The position numbers and the translations under genes are program-made. Below are positions 9,061-18,285 of a DNA stretch of 62,611 bases, piece by piece. The DNA comes from Halopseudomonas pelagia CL-AP6. GTDB taxonomy: Bacteria; Pseudomonadota; Gammaproteobacteria; Pseudomonadales; Pseudomonadaceae. The notes under the pieces are model-generated. The model was not told the DNA's origin. It was given only the letters and a program-made list of their open reading frames with translations, and did no database searches. Location of the stretch: positions 1 through 62,611 of the forward strand of contig NZ_AROI01000031.1 of NCBI RefSeq assembly GCF_000410875.1. The letters are read 5' to 3'. Numbering within the stretch: the stretch's first letter is position 1; each line of letters starts with the position of its first letter.

Positions 9061-10755
9061 TCAAGGCGTTTGTAATGGGTCGGTGACGCCCAGCACATAG
9101 ACGGCGATCAACGCGATCAGGCCAGTCATCAATACATAGTAGAGCGTAGGCCAGATGGTCTTGCGCAGCGTGGCGCCTTCACGTCCAAGCAGGCCGACGG
9201 TGGCCGAGGCCGCCACTACGTTGTGGATAGCCACCATGTTGCCGGCCGCTGCGCCAATGGCCTGCACCGCCACAATCAATGCGGTGGACAGCCCCAGATT
9301 GCTGGCAACGCCGAACTGGAACTGGCTGAACATCATGTTCGATACGGTGTTGGAGCCAGCCAGGAAGGCGCCGAGCGCACCGATCATGGGGGCGACGAGT
9401 GGGTATACGCCGCCGACGCTGTCAGCTGCGAAGCTGGCCATGGCGATCGGCATGCTTGGCAGGTCGCCTGCATTCACGCCTGAGTTGATCAGGATGCGCA
9501 CCATGGGCACGGTGAATAGCAGGACGAACCCGGCGCTGAGCAGCACATTGCTGGACTCCTTGACCGCAGAGGCGAGCTCCTTGACCTGCATGCGATGGAG
9601 GAAAAATGTTGCCAGCACCACCAGCACCAGAATGCCGCCCGGCAGATAGAAGGGCTCAATACCGGCGCTGATGCCAGCTTCACCGAGCAGGTTGCTGGCG
9701 CTGAAGGAGACCGCGCGAAAGAGTGCGGTGGCCTCGGGGAATACGCGGCTGATGACCAGAATGACGCCCACCAGCATGTAGGGCAACCAGGCGCGGAAGC
9801 TGCCCATGGGTTTGGCCGTCAGCTCATCGAGTTTCATCTCGATGCTGCCCAGCCACTCGCTTGGCCAGTCCTTGCGGTCAGCAAAGTCCCAGGTGGTTTT
9901 GGGCACCAGAAAGCCGAAGCGGGCAGCCGTGGTGACGATGCCCAGACCGACTAGTCCGCCCAGCAGCGACGGAAACTCGGGCCCGAGAAATACCCCGGTA
10001 AGCATATAGGGAATAGTGAAAGCGAGGCCGGCAAAGAGTGCGAAGGGGAGTACCTCGAAGCCTGCGCGCCAGCTTTTTTCCTTGCCGAAGTAACGTGTCA
10101 GCATTAGCGCCATTATCAGCGGCATAATGGTGCCGACAATGGCGTGAATGATCGCTACCTTGGCGCTGATGAGCATCAGGTAGGCGTCCCAGCTGGATCC
10201 CTGCGCGGCCAGATCGGCACCGATGGCTACGCTATCCAGGCCGGTTGTTACACCCACCAGAATGGGTGTGCCGACCGCGCCAAAGGATACCGGCGTACTC
10301 TGTACCAGCATGCCCATCAGCACGGCAGCCATGGCTGGGAAGCCGATGGCAACCAGCAGTGGCGCGGCAATCGCCGCTGGGGTGCCGAACCCGGAGGCGC
10401 CTTCGATAAAGCAACCGAACAACCAGGCGATAATGATTGCCTGAATGCGCCGGTCCGGACTGATGGTGGCAAAGCCGGCGCGAATCGCGGTAATACCGCC
10501 GGAATGTTTAAGCGTGTTGAGCAGCAGAATCGCGCCAAAAATGATCCACAGCAGGCCGAGAGTAATAATCAGACCTTGCAGAGTAGACGCGAGGATGCGG
10601 TTGAGGCTCATGTCCCAGGCCAGCAAGCCTATAGCGGCGGTAACCAGATAGACCAGCGGCATGGCTCGACGCGCCGGCCAGCGTAGGCCGATGAGTAGAA
10701 TGCCAGCAAGCAGTATGGGAAAAAGCGCCAGCGAGGCTAGGACTCCGGATGACAT
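9061..10755 (-). CDS. lldP: L-lactate permease
   Basis: A 564-residue lactate permease family protein with about 12-14 membrane segments, comparable with E. coli LldP (551). Family hallmarks include [37 protein letters not shown] and [19 protein letters not shown]. It is the first gene of the lldP-lldD-dld operon. AGGAG precedes the ATG, and a candidate LldR operator (10785-10799) lies about 30 bases upstream of the start. It probably imports L-lactate, D-lactate and glycolate by proton symport. Confidence 0.96.
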   Translation of the reverse strand: MSSGVLASLALFPILLAGILLIGLRWPARRAMPLVYLVTAAIGLLAWDMSLNRILASTLQGLIITLGLLWIIFGAILLLNTLKHSGGITAIRAGFATISPDRRIQAIIIAWLFGCFIEGASGFGTPAAIAAPLLVAIGFPAMAAVLMGMLVQSTPVSFGAVGTPILVGVTTGLDSVAIGADLAAQGSSWDAYLMLISAKVAIIHAIVGTIMPLIMALMLTRYFGKEKSWRAGFEVLPFALFAGLAFTIPYMLTGVFLGPEFPSLLGGLVGLGIVTTAARFGFLVPKTTWDFADRKDWPSEWLGSIEMKLDELTAKPMGSFRAWLPYMLVGVILVISRVFPEATALFRAVSFSASNLLGEAGISAGIEPFYLPGGILVLVVLATFFLHRMQVKELASAVKESSNVLLSAGFVLLFTVPMVRILINSGVNAGDLPSMPIAMASFAADSVGGVYPLVAPMIGALGAFLAGSNTVSNMMFSQFQFGVASNLGLSTALIVAVQAIGAAAGNMVAIHNVVAASATVGLLGREGATLRKTIWPTLYYVLMTGLIALIAVYVLGVTDPLQTP

Positions 10756-10784
10756 GAGTGCTCCTGATTATTTTTAGATGGTTA

Positions 10785-10799
10785 ATTGGTAAGACCAAT
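10785..10799. promoter_or_regulatory. Candidate LldR operator O1 (lldP side)
   Basis: Perfect palindrome ATTGGT-AAG-ACCAAT, matching the T-GGT-N3-ACC-A form of FadR-family LldR operators. It is 30 bases upstream of the lldP start. The same arms recur at 10926-10940. Confidence 0.85.
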
Positions 10800-10925
10800 A
10801 TTCTGGTGGCGGTGTTCAGGGTATGGCAGGTTTTGTAGCGGTGTCAAACCAGATAAATAAGACTTTTGTCTAATAATAAGATAAAGGGTTGCTCACGACT
10901 GGAAGTGAATGCATACTTTTAACCT

Positions 10926-10940
10926 ATTGGTAATACCAAT
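10926..10940. promoter_or_regulatory. Candidate LldR operator O2 (lldR side)
   Basis: Perfect palindrome ATTGGT-AAT-ACCAAT, identical to O1 except for the 3-base centre. It lies 10 bases before the lldR ATG and 141 bases (centre to centre) from O1. The paired arrangement would allow repression, with looping, of both divergent transcripts. Confidence 0.85.
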
Positions 10941-10950
10941 TTGGAGTGTT

Positions 10951-11718
10951 ATGAAAATAGGTCAGATTCATCAGCGCCGGTTGGCTGATACCATCGTCGA
11001 GCAATTGGAATCGATGATTCTAGAGGGCGCTCTGCAGCCCGGTGAACGCTTGCCAGCCGAGCGTGCTCTGGCTGAGCAATTCGGTGTTTCACGGCCTTCA
11101 CTGCGCGAAGCAATGCATAAACTGGCGGCCAAGGGGCTGCTGGTCAGTCGCCAGGGAGGGGGCAATTATGTTGCCGCCACGCTGGGATCGAGTTTCAGTG
11201 ATCCGCTACTGAGCTTGCTGGAAAGCCACCCGGAAGCTCAGCGCGATCTACTTGAGTTCCGGCACACGTTGGAAGCCGACTGCGCCTACTACGCCGCCAT
11301 GCGTGCCACCGACCTGGATCTGCAACATCTGCGCAACGCCTATGACGCATTGCAAGCCTGTTATGATCCGCTCAGCGCTACCAGCCGCACGGAGGAGGGG
11401 GCTGCCGATGCGCGCTTCCACTTGGCCATTGCTGAAGCCAGCCACAACACCATACTGCTGCACACCATTCGTGGGCTGTTCGATCTGCTCAAGCGCAACG
11501 TGGTCACCAATATTGGCGGCATGTATGAACTGCGGCCTGAAACTCGCTTGATGCTGATCAGCCAGCACCGCGAGCTGTTTGAAGCCATTACTGAGCACCG
11601 TGCGGATGATGCACGGGCCAGCGCAAGCCGGCATATCGGCTATGTGCAAAACGTGCTGGCAGAACGTCGGGAGGAAGAGCATCGTCTGGCACGAGCCCAG
11701 CGCCGCGAAAAGCATTGA
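10951..11718 (+). CDS. lldR: Lactate-responsive GntR/FadR-type regulator
   Basis: 255 residues from the ATG at 10951, close to E. coli LldR (258). An N-terminal GntR winged helix (about 5-75, ERLPAERALAEQFGVSRPSLREAMHKLA) is followed by an all-helical FCD effector domain (about 85-235) with the metal/ligand residues of that fold. The ATG at 10951 has GGAG five to six bases upstream. A start 42 bases earlier would place operator O2 inside the coding sequence and adds residues unlike the family. Divergent from lldP, it probably represses lldP-lldD-dld until lactate binds. Confidence 0.94.
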   Translation: MKIGQIHQRRLADTIVEQLESMILEGALQPGERLPAERALAEQFGVSRPSLREAMHKLAAKGLLVSRQGGGNYVAATLGSSFSDPLLSLLESHPEAQRDLLEFRHTLEADCAYYAAMRATDLDLQHLRNAYDALQACYDPLSATSRTEEGAADARFHLAIAEASHNTILLHTIRGLFDLLKRNVVTNIGGMYELRPETRLMLISQHRELFEAITEHRADDARASASRHIGYVQNVLAERREEEHRLARAQRREKH

Positions 11719-11761
11719 TCAATCAGTGCTTGGCCCGCTCAATGGCATAAGGCTTATTGAC

Positions 11762-13204
11762 CTAGCAAGTGAAGCGTTGTTCGCTGAAATCCTGCTCGTC
11801 CAGATAGGTGATTCTGGCGGTCTTGAAGTTGAGGTCGACCAATAAATGGCAATAGTGCTCGCCATGCCGCCAGGCCATCGACACGCTGGAGTCGTTTGAA
11901 TAGTTGAGCTCGAAGCGGCCGTCGAAAGCCGGATAGTTGGAGCGAAAGCGCATCAGCTTCAGCAGCCGCTGCACCACCGGTTGCTCGATGGCCTCGTCCA
12001 TCTCTTCCAGACTGTAGAAATGTCGATTGATATCGCGCAGCTCGCCAGTCGTGTTCATCAGTTCTTCATCGTTGCAGCCGGCCAGCAGCCCGACGTAGTA
12101 GACCTGGGGGATGCCGGGGGTGAAGAATTGAATCGCGCGGGCGGCAATGTAGCTGTCATCGTTGTTCATCAATGCGTCGTAGAAGGTGCAGGTGAGCTGG
12201 TAGATGGCGCCGACGCTGTTCACCCGGGCGGCGGAGCGGCGCAGAATCGGATCAGCGCTGCGCGCGTTGATATTGTCGATCAGCGCGCGAATCTTGTCAT
12301 CTGGCAACACGCCCTCCACATCAGGAATGCAAATACCGTCGTGGGTATCCAGCACCGTAATGCTGTTTCGCGGGCACATGCGCAGCCAGTTTTTCAGGTA
12401 GACGCTGTTATTGTCGAGCAGCGAATAGAGCAGCAGCGGTGGCAGGGCGAACGCATAAGGATGCATGTTGCGGCGGCTGATGGCGTACTGAAAGCTGGTG
12501 TGGTCGTGTACCTCTGGCAGGCACTCGGCGCCATAGCGGGCGGCGGTCTCGTTGACCCATTCAAGGATGCGGTATACATCCGGCTCGACCAGGAAGCAAC
12601 TGGTACCAATGCGTTTGGTGGTATAGCCGAAGGCGTCCAGGCGCAGCAGCTTGATGCCTTTGCTGGTGAGAAACTGAATGTACTCTTCCATCAAGCGATA
12701 AGTGATCTCTGCCTCGTAGTTGAGGTCGATCTGCCGCTCGGTAAAAGTGCACCAGACGCGCTCCGTGCTGCCATCAGCGAAGGTCACCTCACGAAAGGGC
12801 TCCTTCTCCTTGCGAATATGAATCTTGGCCAGGTCGTCCGGGGTTATCTGGCCAAACCGGCTGACATGCACAAACAGCTCGGCATGGGGCGAATCAAATC
12901 CATTCTGGACGAAATCCTTGAACTGCTCGGACTCATCGGAGATGTGATTCACTGTCAGGTCCGAACAGATGTCATATTCGGCTGCCAGCCGCTCGATATC
13001 GTCCCAGGTGCCAAAGGCCGGATCCACTTCCTTATGCGTCAGCGGCGAAAAACCGCCGTCGGCATTGGATGGGAAGAACGGCAGGATATGAATACCGCCA
13101 ATGGCGCCGGACAGGTGGCGATTGATTGCCGCGTGCAGGTCTTTGAGGTTGTTACCAATGCGATTGGGATAGCAGATGAGCTGGACTGCGTTGCGTAGGA
13201 TCAA
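11762..13204 (-). CDS. GH13 subfamily 18 glycoside phosphorylase (sucrose phosphorylase-like)
   Basis: About 480 residues. GH13_18 enzymes split alpha-glucosides with phosphate to give alpha-glucose 1-phosphate. Counting from the GTG at 13213, Asp193 (LRLDAFGY) is the nucleophile, Glu234 (LPEVH) the acid/base and Asp289 (VLDTHDG) the stabiliser. The TTG at 13204 is preferred because AAGGTGG lies 5 bases before it, whereas the GTG at 13213 has no Shine-Dalgarno sequence. In the acceptor loop the Gln of sucrose phosphorylases is kept (Gln339), but the Asp three residues before it (Asp342 in Bifidobacterium) is Ala336. The acceptor may therefore not be fructose; glucosylglycerol or glucosylglycerate phosphorylase are alternatives. 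It stands alone, convergent with lldR. Confidence 0.85.
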   Translation of the reverse strand: MILRNAVQLICYPNRIGNNLKDLHAAINRHLSGAIGGIHILPFFPSNADGGFSPLTHKEVDPAFGTWDDIERLAAEYDICSDLTVNHISDESEQFKDFVQNGFDSPHAELFVHVSRFGQITPDDLAKIHIRKEKEPFREVTFADGSTERVWCTFTERQIDLNYEAEITYRLMEEYIQFLTSKGIKLLRLDAFGYTTKRIGTSCFLVEPDVYRILEWVNETAARYGAECLPEVHDHTSFQYAISRRNMHPYAFALPPLLLYSLLDNNSVYLKNWLRMCPRNSITVLDTHDGICIPDVEGVLPDDKIRALIDNINARSADPILRRSAARVNSVGAIYQLTCTFYDALMNNDDSYIAARAIQFFTPGIPQVYYVGLLAGCNDEELMNTTGELRDINRHFYSLEEMDEAIEQPVVQRLLKLMRFRSNYPAFDGRFELNYSNDSSVSMAWRHGEHYCHLLVDLNFKTARITYLDEQDFSEQRFTC

Positions 13205-13338
13205 TGTGGCCACCTTGGTCAGGGTGAGGATAGGGGTTTGAACCTGCTTCGATCATATCACTCCCTCCGCTCAGGACCAGCCGCAGAGCATCCGGACCTC
13301 CATCGACACACCAGGCTGGTCAATATTTTTATTTAATT

Positions 13339-13351
13339 GTTATAACATAAC
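13339..13351. promoter_or_regulatory. Candidate Zur box upstream of the zinc receptor
   Basis: GTTAT-AAC-ATAAC palindrome inside the AT-rich stretch AATTGTTATAACATAACGTT, close to the Zur consensus (GTTATA-N2-ATAAC core). It lies about 70 bases upstream of the receptor start, where zinc-bound Zur would block transcription. Confidence 0.8.
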
Positions 13352-13421
13352 GTTTATATTCTTCCCCCGTTCGCACCTGCCGACGCAGAGCGCATGAATG
13401 AAAAACTACGAGGGGAGTTCT

Positions 13422-15479
13422 ATGAAACAGTCACGCCATCCATTGGCCTGGTCGGTTGCTATGGCCACATTTGCCTTTCATGTGCAGACTTTTGCTGCAG
13501 CTGATGAGGCGCTAACACTCGATGAGGTAACCGTTACCGCTTCGGCCCTGAATACCCGCCCTACGGAAATGACCACCCCGGTGGAAGTGCTGCGTGGCGA
13601 TGAGTTGACGAAGCGCATTGAGGCCACGCTGGGCGATATGCTTAATGGTTTGCCAGGTGTGCATGCCTCAGGATTTGGCCCCGGTGTTGGCCGGCCAGTG
13701 ATACGCGGTCTTGAAGGTGCGCGGGTCCGAGTGCTGAGCGATGGCGTCGACGTAATGGATGCCTCGACCATTAGCCCGGACCACGCCATCACCACAGATA
13801 CGCTGCTGGTTGAACAGATAGAGGTACTGAAGGGCCCGGCGACCCTGCTTTACGGCGGCGGCGCCATAGGCGGCGTGGTCAACCTGATCGACCGCAAGGT
13901 GCCGACTTACGTCCCCGAGAAAGGCATCGAAGGGAATGTGCACCTGCGCGGCAACTCAGTTGCTGACGAAAGAGCCGGCGCTGTGGGCGTGACCCTGGGG
14001 GCGGGCCAGGTAGCCGGGCATATCGAAGCGAGCAAATCGGAAGCGGAGCCCTATCGGATACCCGGTAATCCCTCACGGCAGGAAGGCGCGTTCAATGACT
14101 CGGACTCCTATTCGCTGGGCTTGAGCTGGGTTGGCGAGCGCGGCTATCTGGGTGCTGCATTCAGTCGCCAGGAGAAAGAGTACGGTCTGCTCGCGCATGA
14201 ACATATCGACTGCCACACCCACCACCAGACCGAGTGGCACTGCGGTGGTCACGGCGATCACGATGACCACGATCATGATCACGAGCATGAGAGCGATCAC
14301 GATGCCTATATCAGCATGGTTCAGCGCCGCTGGGATGTGCGCGGCGAGTACGCTGATCCCTTTGCCGGCTTTGAACTGGCCAAACTGCGCGTGTCGCATA
14401 CCGATTATGAGCACGACGAGATCGAAGAGGGCGTAGTCGGTACCCGTTTCGAGAACCAGGGTACCGAAGCGCGGCTGGAGCTGACCCACCAGCCGTTCCA
14501 TGGCTGGCGAGGTGTGGTCGGTGGGCAGACCTCCCGGCGTGATTTCTCCGCCGAAGGCGAAGAGGATTACCTGATACCCACGCTAACCCGTAGCCATGCC
14601 GTTTTTCTGCTGGAAGAGCTCAGGATGGGGGACTGGCGTTATGAGCTGGGCCTGCGGCATGACTGGCAGGATATCGATGCTGACGGCATTCGCGCCGGTG
14701 TCACTGCACCAGACCGGTCGCACAGCGGTACCTCGGTCTCGGCTGGCGCCACCTGGCGCTTTGCTCCGGACTACGCACTGCGTGGCAGCCTCTCGCGCTC
14801 GCAGCGTTTGCCCAGCGCGGAGGAGCTGTACGCCTTCGGCCCGCACGCGGCGACCGGAGTGATCGAAGTGGGCGATCCTGACCTGAAGAAAGAGACTGGC
14901 TACAACATCGAGTTCGGCCTGAGCAAGCTGACGGGTCTGATGACGTACGACCTGAGTGTGTATCGCAATCAAATTTCCGACTTCATCTATATGGCCGATG
15001 CCGGAACCGATCCCGGCGACGGTGTACGCGAGTTCGAGTACCGTCAGCGCGATGCTGTGCTGCATGGGGTGGAAGGCGTTATCGGGCTGCAGGCTACTGA
15101 GGGCCTGAAAGTTAGCCTGTTTGGCGATATGGTGCGCGGCAAGCTCAAAGGTGACGGCAATCTGCCACGCATCCCCGCGAGCCGTCTTGGCGTGCGCTTT
15201 GATCAACGCATCAGTGCAGGTCTCGCCGGGCAAGTTGAAGCTTACCGCGTGAAGGGCCAGAGCCGCGTGGCTGACGATGAAACCTCTACCTCGGGCTACA
15301 CCATGCTGGGCGCGGGTTTGAGTTATCGCGGTCAGGCGAATGAGGATCTCGGCTATCTGCTCTATGCCCGGGCGAATAACCTGCTGAACGAGAAAGCCCG
15401 CCAGCATTCGTCCTTTATTAAGGATGAAGTGCTGTTGCCGGGTCGAAATTTGACGGTAGGGGTTAAATTCGACTTCTAG
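13422..15479 (+). CDS. znuD: TonB-dependent zinc receptor, ZnuD-like
   Basis: 685 residues from the ATG at 13422, which has GAGGGGAG five bases upstream; an earlier ATG at 13398 lacks a good site. Signal peptide (about 1-27), TonB-box region (LTLDEVTVTAS), plug (about 45-160, VIRGLEGARVRVLSDGVDV and VLKGPATLLYGGGAIGGVVN), then a barrel ending VGVKFDF. An external loop at about 264-294 holds two Cys and more than a dozen His/Asp residues, as in ZnuD-type zinc receptors. With the Zur-like box upstream this points to zinc import under zinc starvation. No znuABC or zur gene is in the window. Nickel or cobalt is a less likely substrate. Confidence 0.9.
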   Translation: MKQSRHPLAWSVAMATFAFHVQTFAAADEALTLDEVTVTASALNTRPTEMTTPVEVLRGDELTKRIEATLGDMLNGLPGVHASGFGPGVGRPVIRGLEGARVRVLSDGVDVMDASTISPDHAITTDTLLVEQIEVLKGPATLLYGGGAIGGVVNLIDRKVPTYVPEKGIEGNVHLRGNSVADERAGAVGVTLGAGQVAGHIEASKSEAEPYRIPGNPSRQEGAFNDSDSYSLGLSWVGERGYLGAAFSRQEKEYGLLAHEHIDCHTHHQTEWHCGGHGDHDDHDHDHEHESDHDAYISMVQRRWDVRGEYADPFAGFELAKLRVSHTDYEHDEIEEGVVGTRFENQGTEARLELTHQPFHGWRGVVGGQTSRRDFSAEGEEDYLIPTLTRSHAVFLLEELRMGDWRYELGLRHDWQDIDADGIRAGVTAPDRSHSGTSVSAGATWRFAPDYALRGSLSRSQRLPSAEELYAFGPHAATGVIEVGDPDLKKETGYNIEFGLSKLTGLMTYDLSVYRNQISDFIYMADAGTDPGDGVREFEYRQRDAVLHGVEGVIGLQATEGLKVSLFGDMVRGKLKGDGNLPRIPASRLGVRFDQRISAGLAGQVEAYRVKGQSRVADDETSTSGYTMLGAGLSYRGQANEDLGYLLYARANNLLNEKARQHSSFIKDEVLLPGRNLTVGVKFDF

Positions 15480-15508
15480 CTGTCGCCGCCAGAACCGTAC
15501 TGCTGATA

Positions 15509-15537
15509 AAGTCCCGGCCGTTAAAAGCCGGGGCTTT
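15509..15537 (+). terminator. Rho-independent terminator after the zinc receptor
   Basis: AAGTCCCGGC pairs with GCCGGGGCTT (one G-T wobble) around an 8-base loop, 30 bases after the receptor stop codon and followed by a short T-rich stretch. Confidence 0.75.
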
Positions 15538-15540
15538 GTT

Positions 15541-15958
15541 ATTTCAATGGCTTATCATGCAAATCCCCGTTGCGAAGGATCAGCAGTGATAGGCTTATGC
15601 ACCGCAGTGCGCACCTTTAGCTGCAATGGTCATGGAGTACGGAGCGGACTTGCATTACCGCTATGTACGGGTGACGACCACTCTGGCAATGGCCTGGATT
15701 CTATGCTCGAATTCAATGGTTGAGCATGACCAACATCAGTGTGGCTAGGGCGGTATTGGGCGGATGGGCTCGATGATGATGCCACACGAGTCTCAGTCTA
15801 TCTGACCTACAGGTTCTACCGAGCAGAGTGGGGTATGCATCAGATACCTTATCTGTACACCACGGTGTTCACGCCACTGCGTCGCCGTCAGCGTGCGTCC
15901 TGGTGGCCTTCGATGCTGATACCCTAATGTCGGCATTAACTAACAGGAAGCCTTCAAC
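15541..15958. other. Intergenic stretch without a recognisable gene
   Basis: 418 bases between the receptor terminator and the DUF2798 gene. It contains two short open frames (15626-15748 and 15739-15927, both +) with no recognisable domain or convincing ribosome site. They may be debris of a lost gene. The end carries the AGGAAG ribosome site of the next gene (15945-15950). Confidence 0.5.
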
Positions 15959-16195
15959 TTGATTCCACAGAAATATACCGCTTACGTGTTTTCCTGCCTG
16001 ATGGCGCTGATCATGTCAGGCATCATGTCGATGGTGATCACGCTGTTTAATATCGGCCTGGTGGACGGTATTTGGGCGATCTGGGTTAAGGCCTGGATGC
16101 TGGCTTTCGTGGTGGCATTCCCGACTATTACCCTGGTGCTGCCGATGGTGCGTTATTTGGTGTCGTTGATCGTGGGGAAAAGCACTGATCTCTGA
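15959..16195 (+). CDS. DUF2798 small membrane protein
   Basis: 78 residues from a TTG start with AGGAAG eight bases upstream. Two hydrophobic helices (about 8-32 and 42-66) span nearly the whole protein. The MALIMSGIMSMVITLFNIG and AWMLAFVVAFPTITLVLP segments are typical of DUF2798, a family of small inner-membrane proteins of unknown function. Confidence 0.85.
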   Translation: MIPQKYTAYVFSCLMALIMSGIMSMVITLFNIGLVDGIWAIWVKAWMLAFVVAFPTITLVLPMVRYLVSLIVGKSTDL

Positions 16196-16247
16196 AGGTA
16201 GCTGAAAACGCTCCAGACAGAGCGCTTCCAGTCGAGCTAGAGCGGGG

Positions 16248-18119
16248 TTAGTCCGTCAGTAGAACGCCACTGGCGGTTATTACAACCTGATGAGAGTAAT
16301 CTCCGCGCATGGGACGGGACACATTATTCTGAGCGATCAGGTAATCGACAAGGCTCTGGGTGTAAAGCAGGTAGGTATTTACCGAGCGTCCATCGTCGGT
16401 GACCGTGCCCAAAGTGGTGTACCCGTCGCGACCCTCAGCAATGAAGTCGTTGGTCACCAGCACGTAAGTGCGATTCAGTTCAATCGGCACCCATTGCCCG
16501 TTCTCGTTCCGTACCTCAACATTACTGAAGCGTGAGCCAGGTATCTCGGATAAATCGACATCCCAGCGCAGGCCCGCCGCATAAGGCTGGGAACCGTCCG
16601 AACCTGAGGCGTCAAGATGGTTGGCTACCGCGTCTTCCAGGGTCGACACCACCTCGGCACCGGTAATGTCCAGCTCTACCAGCACGTTAGTGAAAGGCAG
16701 CATGGTGGATGCGGTGTTGTAGGTGATTTCGCCTGCAGGTAGCGGAATTCGCACGCCGCCCGCGTTCTGCAGTGCGAAGTCGGCGCGCTGGCTGGCGTTG
16801 AGAAAGGCCTCGGCGACTAATTGGGCAGCATCGCTGCCTTGGGCCAGGGTATTGGCGGTGGCGCAGCCGGGAGTACCGCTGCTGCGGTTGGTCGTCTCGC
16901 CGGGTACGCGTACCAGGCAGAACGACTCATTTGCCAAACCAATAATCTCTTGCTTGCGCTCGTCTATCTGATCCTTGTAAGTCGCCAGAATCGCTTCTGC
17001 GGCAGTGTCAGGTGCAGTGACATTCAGCTCGTCCATGGTCTCGACTAGCGTCAGCAGTTCCTGACGGCGCGACTCGCCGACGGCAGAAAAGGTTCCGTCT
17101 ACCGCTTGTTGGAAGGTGTCGCCAATCAACAGTGATGCTTGGCCCTCGCAACTGGCGACCTTACCCTCGCCATCGAACTCTACGCTCATCAGGCCCAATG
17201 CCTTGCTGTATTCCCACGCCTGACCAATACAGACAAGGTCGCCATCGGCATTGGTTGCACGGGTCGGATAGTCGCCGGAGGAGGCCAGGCCCAAGGTACT
17301 GAAATCGCCGAGTAACGAGTGCGAGTCGCCGCCGATGATCACGTCTACACCGCTCAGGTTAGCTGCCATGCTTTTGTCGTTCTCATAGCCCTGGTGGGTG
17401 AGCAGCACGATATGCTCGACGCCCTGGCTCTGCAGCTCGTTAATGACATCTTGGGCAGTCTGAATCTCGTCAAGAAACTCGGTGCTGTCCAGGGGACGAG
17501 AAGAGTTAGTGGTCTTGCCGCTGATATCGATACCTATGATGCCGACCTGCACACCGTCGACTTCGCGAACCGTGTAGGGCTTGATGTAATCATCAACTGC
17601 CGAGGGTGCCAGCGGCGTGCCGACCTGAGGCTTGACGTTGGCGGCCAGTACCGGGGTGTCGCAATCACCTTCAGCCAGGTAATCGAGAAAGGTTTTCAAA
17701 CCCGCATCGCTATCATCGAATTCATGGTTGCCGAGGGCGAAGGCATCGAAGCAGACGGTATTCATCATATCCGCATCGGCTTCACCTTTGTAAAAGGTGT
17801 AGTAAAGGGTGCCGGTAATGGCGTCACCCGCATGTAGCTTCAGCAGGTTGGGAACACGTTGTTCAATCTCGGCGAGGGCGGAGGTGACGCGTGAAAAGCC
17901 GCCCAACTCAACGCGGGTAGTTTCGCCGTCCAGCTGAATTTCAAAACCGGCAAAGGCATCAAGCTGCGAGTGATGATCGTTTATATGCGCTATGTTGAGT
18001 GTAAGGGGACCAGCCTGCGCCGGATCATCGCTGGAATTATCGGAAGAGCCACTGTTACATGCCGCCAGGGAAGTACAGATGACCAGCCCAGCCAGCCCCT
18101 TTAATCTATAGTTCAGCAT
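16248..18119 (-). CDS. Lipoprotein 5'-nucleotidase / metallophosphatase (UshA family)
   Basis: 623 residues. A lipoprotein signal with lipobox L-A-A-Cys21 is followed by a short Ser/Asp linker and a metallophosphatase domain (about 38-290). Its metal motifs are INDHHS, GDAITG, GNHEFD, LTHQGY and GGDSH. The 5'-nucleotidase C-terminal domain (about 400-585) contains FALQNAGGVRIPL and GLRWDVD and binds the nucleoside base. Such enzymes dephosphorylate nucleotides or UDP-sugars outside the inner membrane to recover phosphate and nucleosides. The gene appears to be monocistronic. The exact substrate is not decided by the sequence. Confidence 0.92.
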   Translation of the reverse strand: MLNYRLKGLAGLVICTSLAACNSGSSDNSSDDPAQAGPLTLNIAHINDHHSQLDAFAGFEIQLDGETTRVELGGFSRVTSALAEIEQRVPNLLKLHAGDAITGTLYYTFYKGEADADMMNTVCFDAFALGNHEFDDSDAGLKTFLDYLAEGDCDTPVLAANVKPQVGTPLAPSAVDDYIKPYTVREVDGVQVGIIGIDISGKTTNSSRPLDSTEFLDEIQTAQDVINELQSQGVEHIVLLTHQGYENDKSMAANLSGVDVIIGGDSHSLLGDFSTLGLASSGDYPTRATNADGDLVCIGQAWEYSKALGLMSVEFDGEGKVASCEGQASLLIGDTFQQAVDGTFSAVGESRRQELLTLVETMDELNVTAPDTAAEAILATYKDQIDERKQEIIGLANESFCLVRVPGETTNRSSGTPGCATANTLAQGSDAAQLVAEAFLNASQRADFALQNAGGVRIPLPAGEITYNTASTMLPFTNVLVELDITGAEVVSTLEDAVANHLDASGSDGSQPYAAGLRWDVDLSEIPGSRFSNVEVRNENGQWVPIELNRTYVLVTNDFIAEGRDGYTTLGTVTDDGRSVNTYLLYTQSLVDYLIAQNNVSRPMRGDYSHQVVITASGVLLTD

Positions 18120-18285
18120 TTCCGCATCCTTGGTTGTGTGTGACGAAGCATCTCAACCTAGAATGTCGGTATTACGGATGCATGACCGTCATGCAATATT
18201 CATCAAGACGGACACGACGAGCTGAAAGAGACAAGGGCGGGTTGGGTTGGCTGCGCGGCTACCCTAGAGTAGCGACGCAATTTTA

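Noticed and set aside
10909..10950. Upstream start for lldR
   Set aside because: It would place the operator palindrome inside the coding region and lacks a ribosome site, whereas the ATG at 10951 has GGAG.
11981..13198. A 405-codon open frame antisense to the GH13 phosphorylase
   Set aside because: It lies wholly opposite a gene with clear catalytic motifs, has no ribosome site or family signature, and is explained by codon bias of the real gene.
15739..15927. 62-codon frame after the zinc receptor
   Set aside because: No ribosome site, no recognisable domain and odd composition; reported only as part of the intergenic region.
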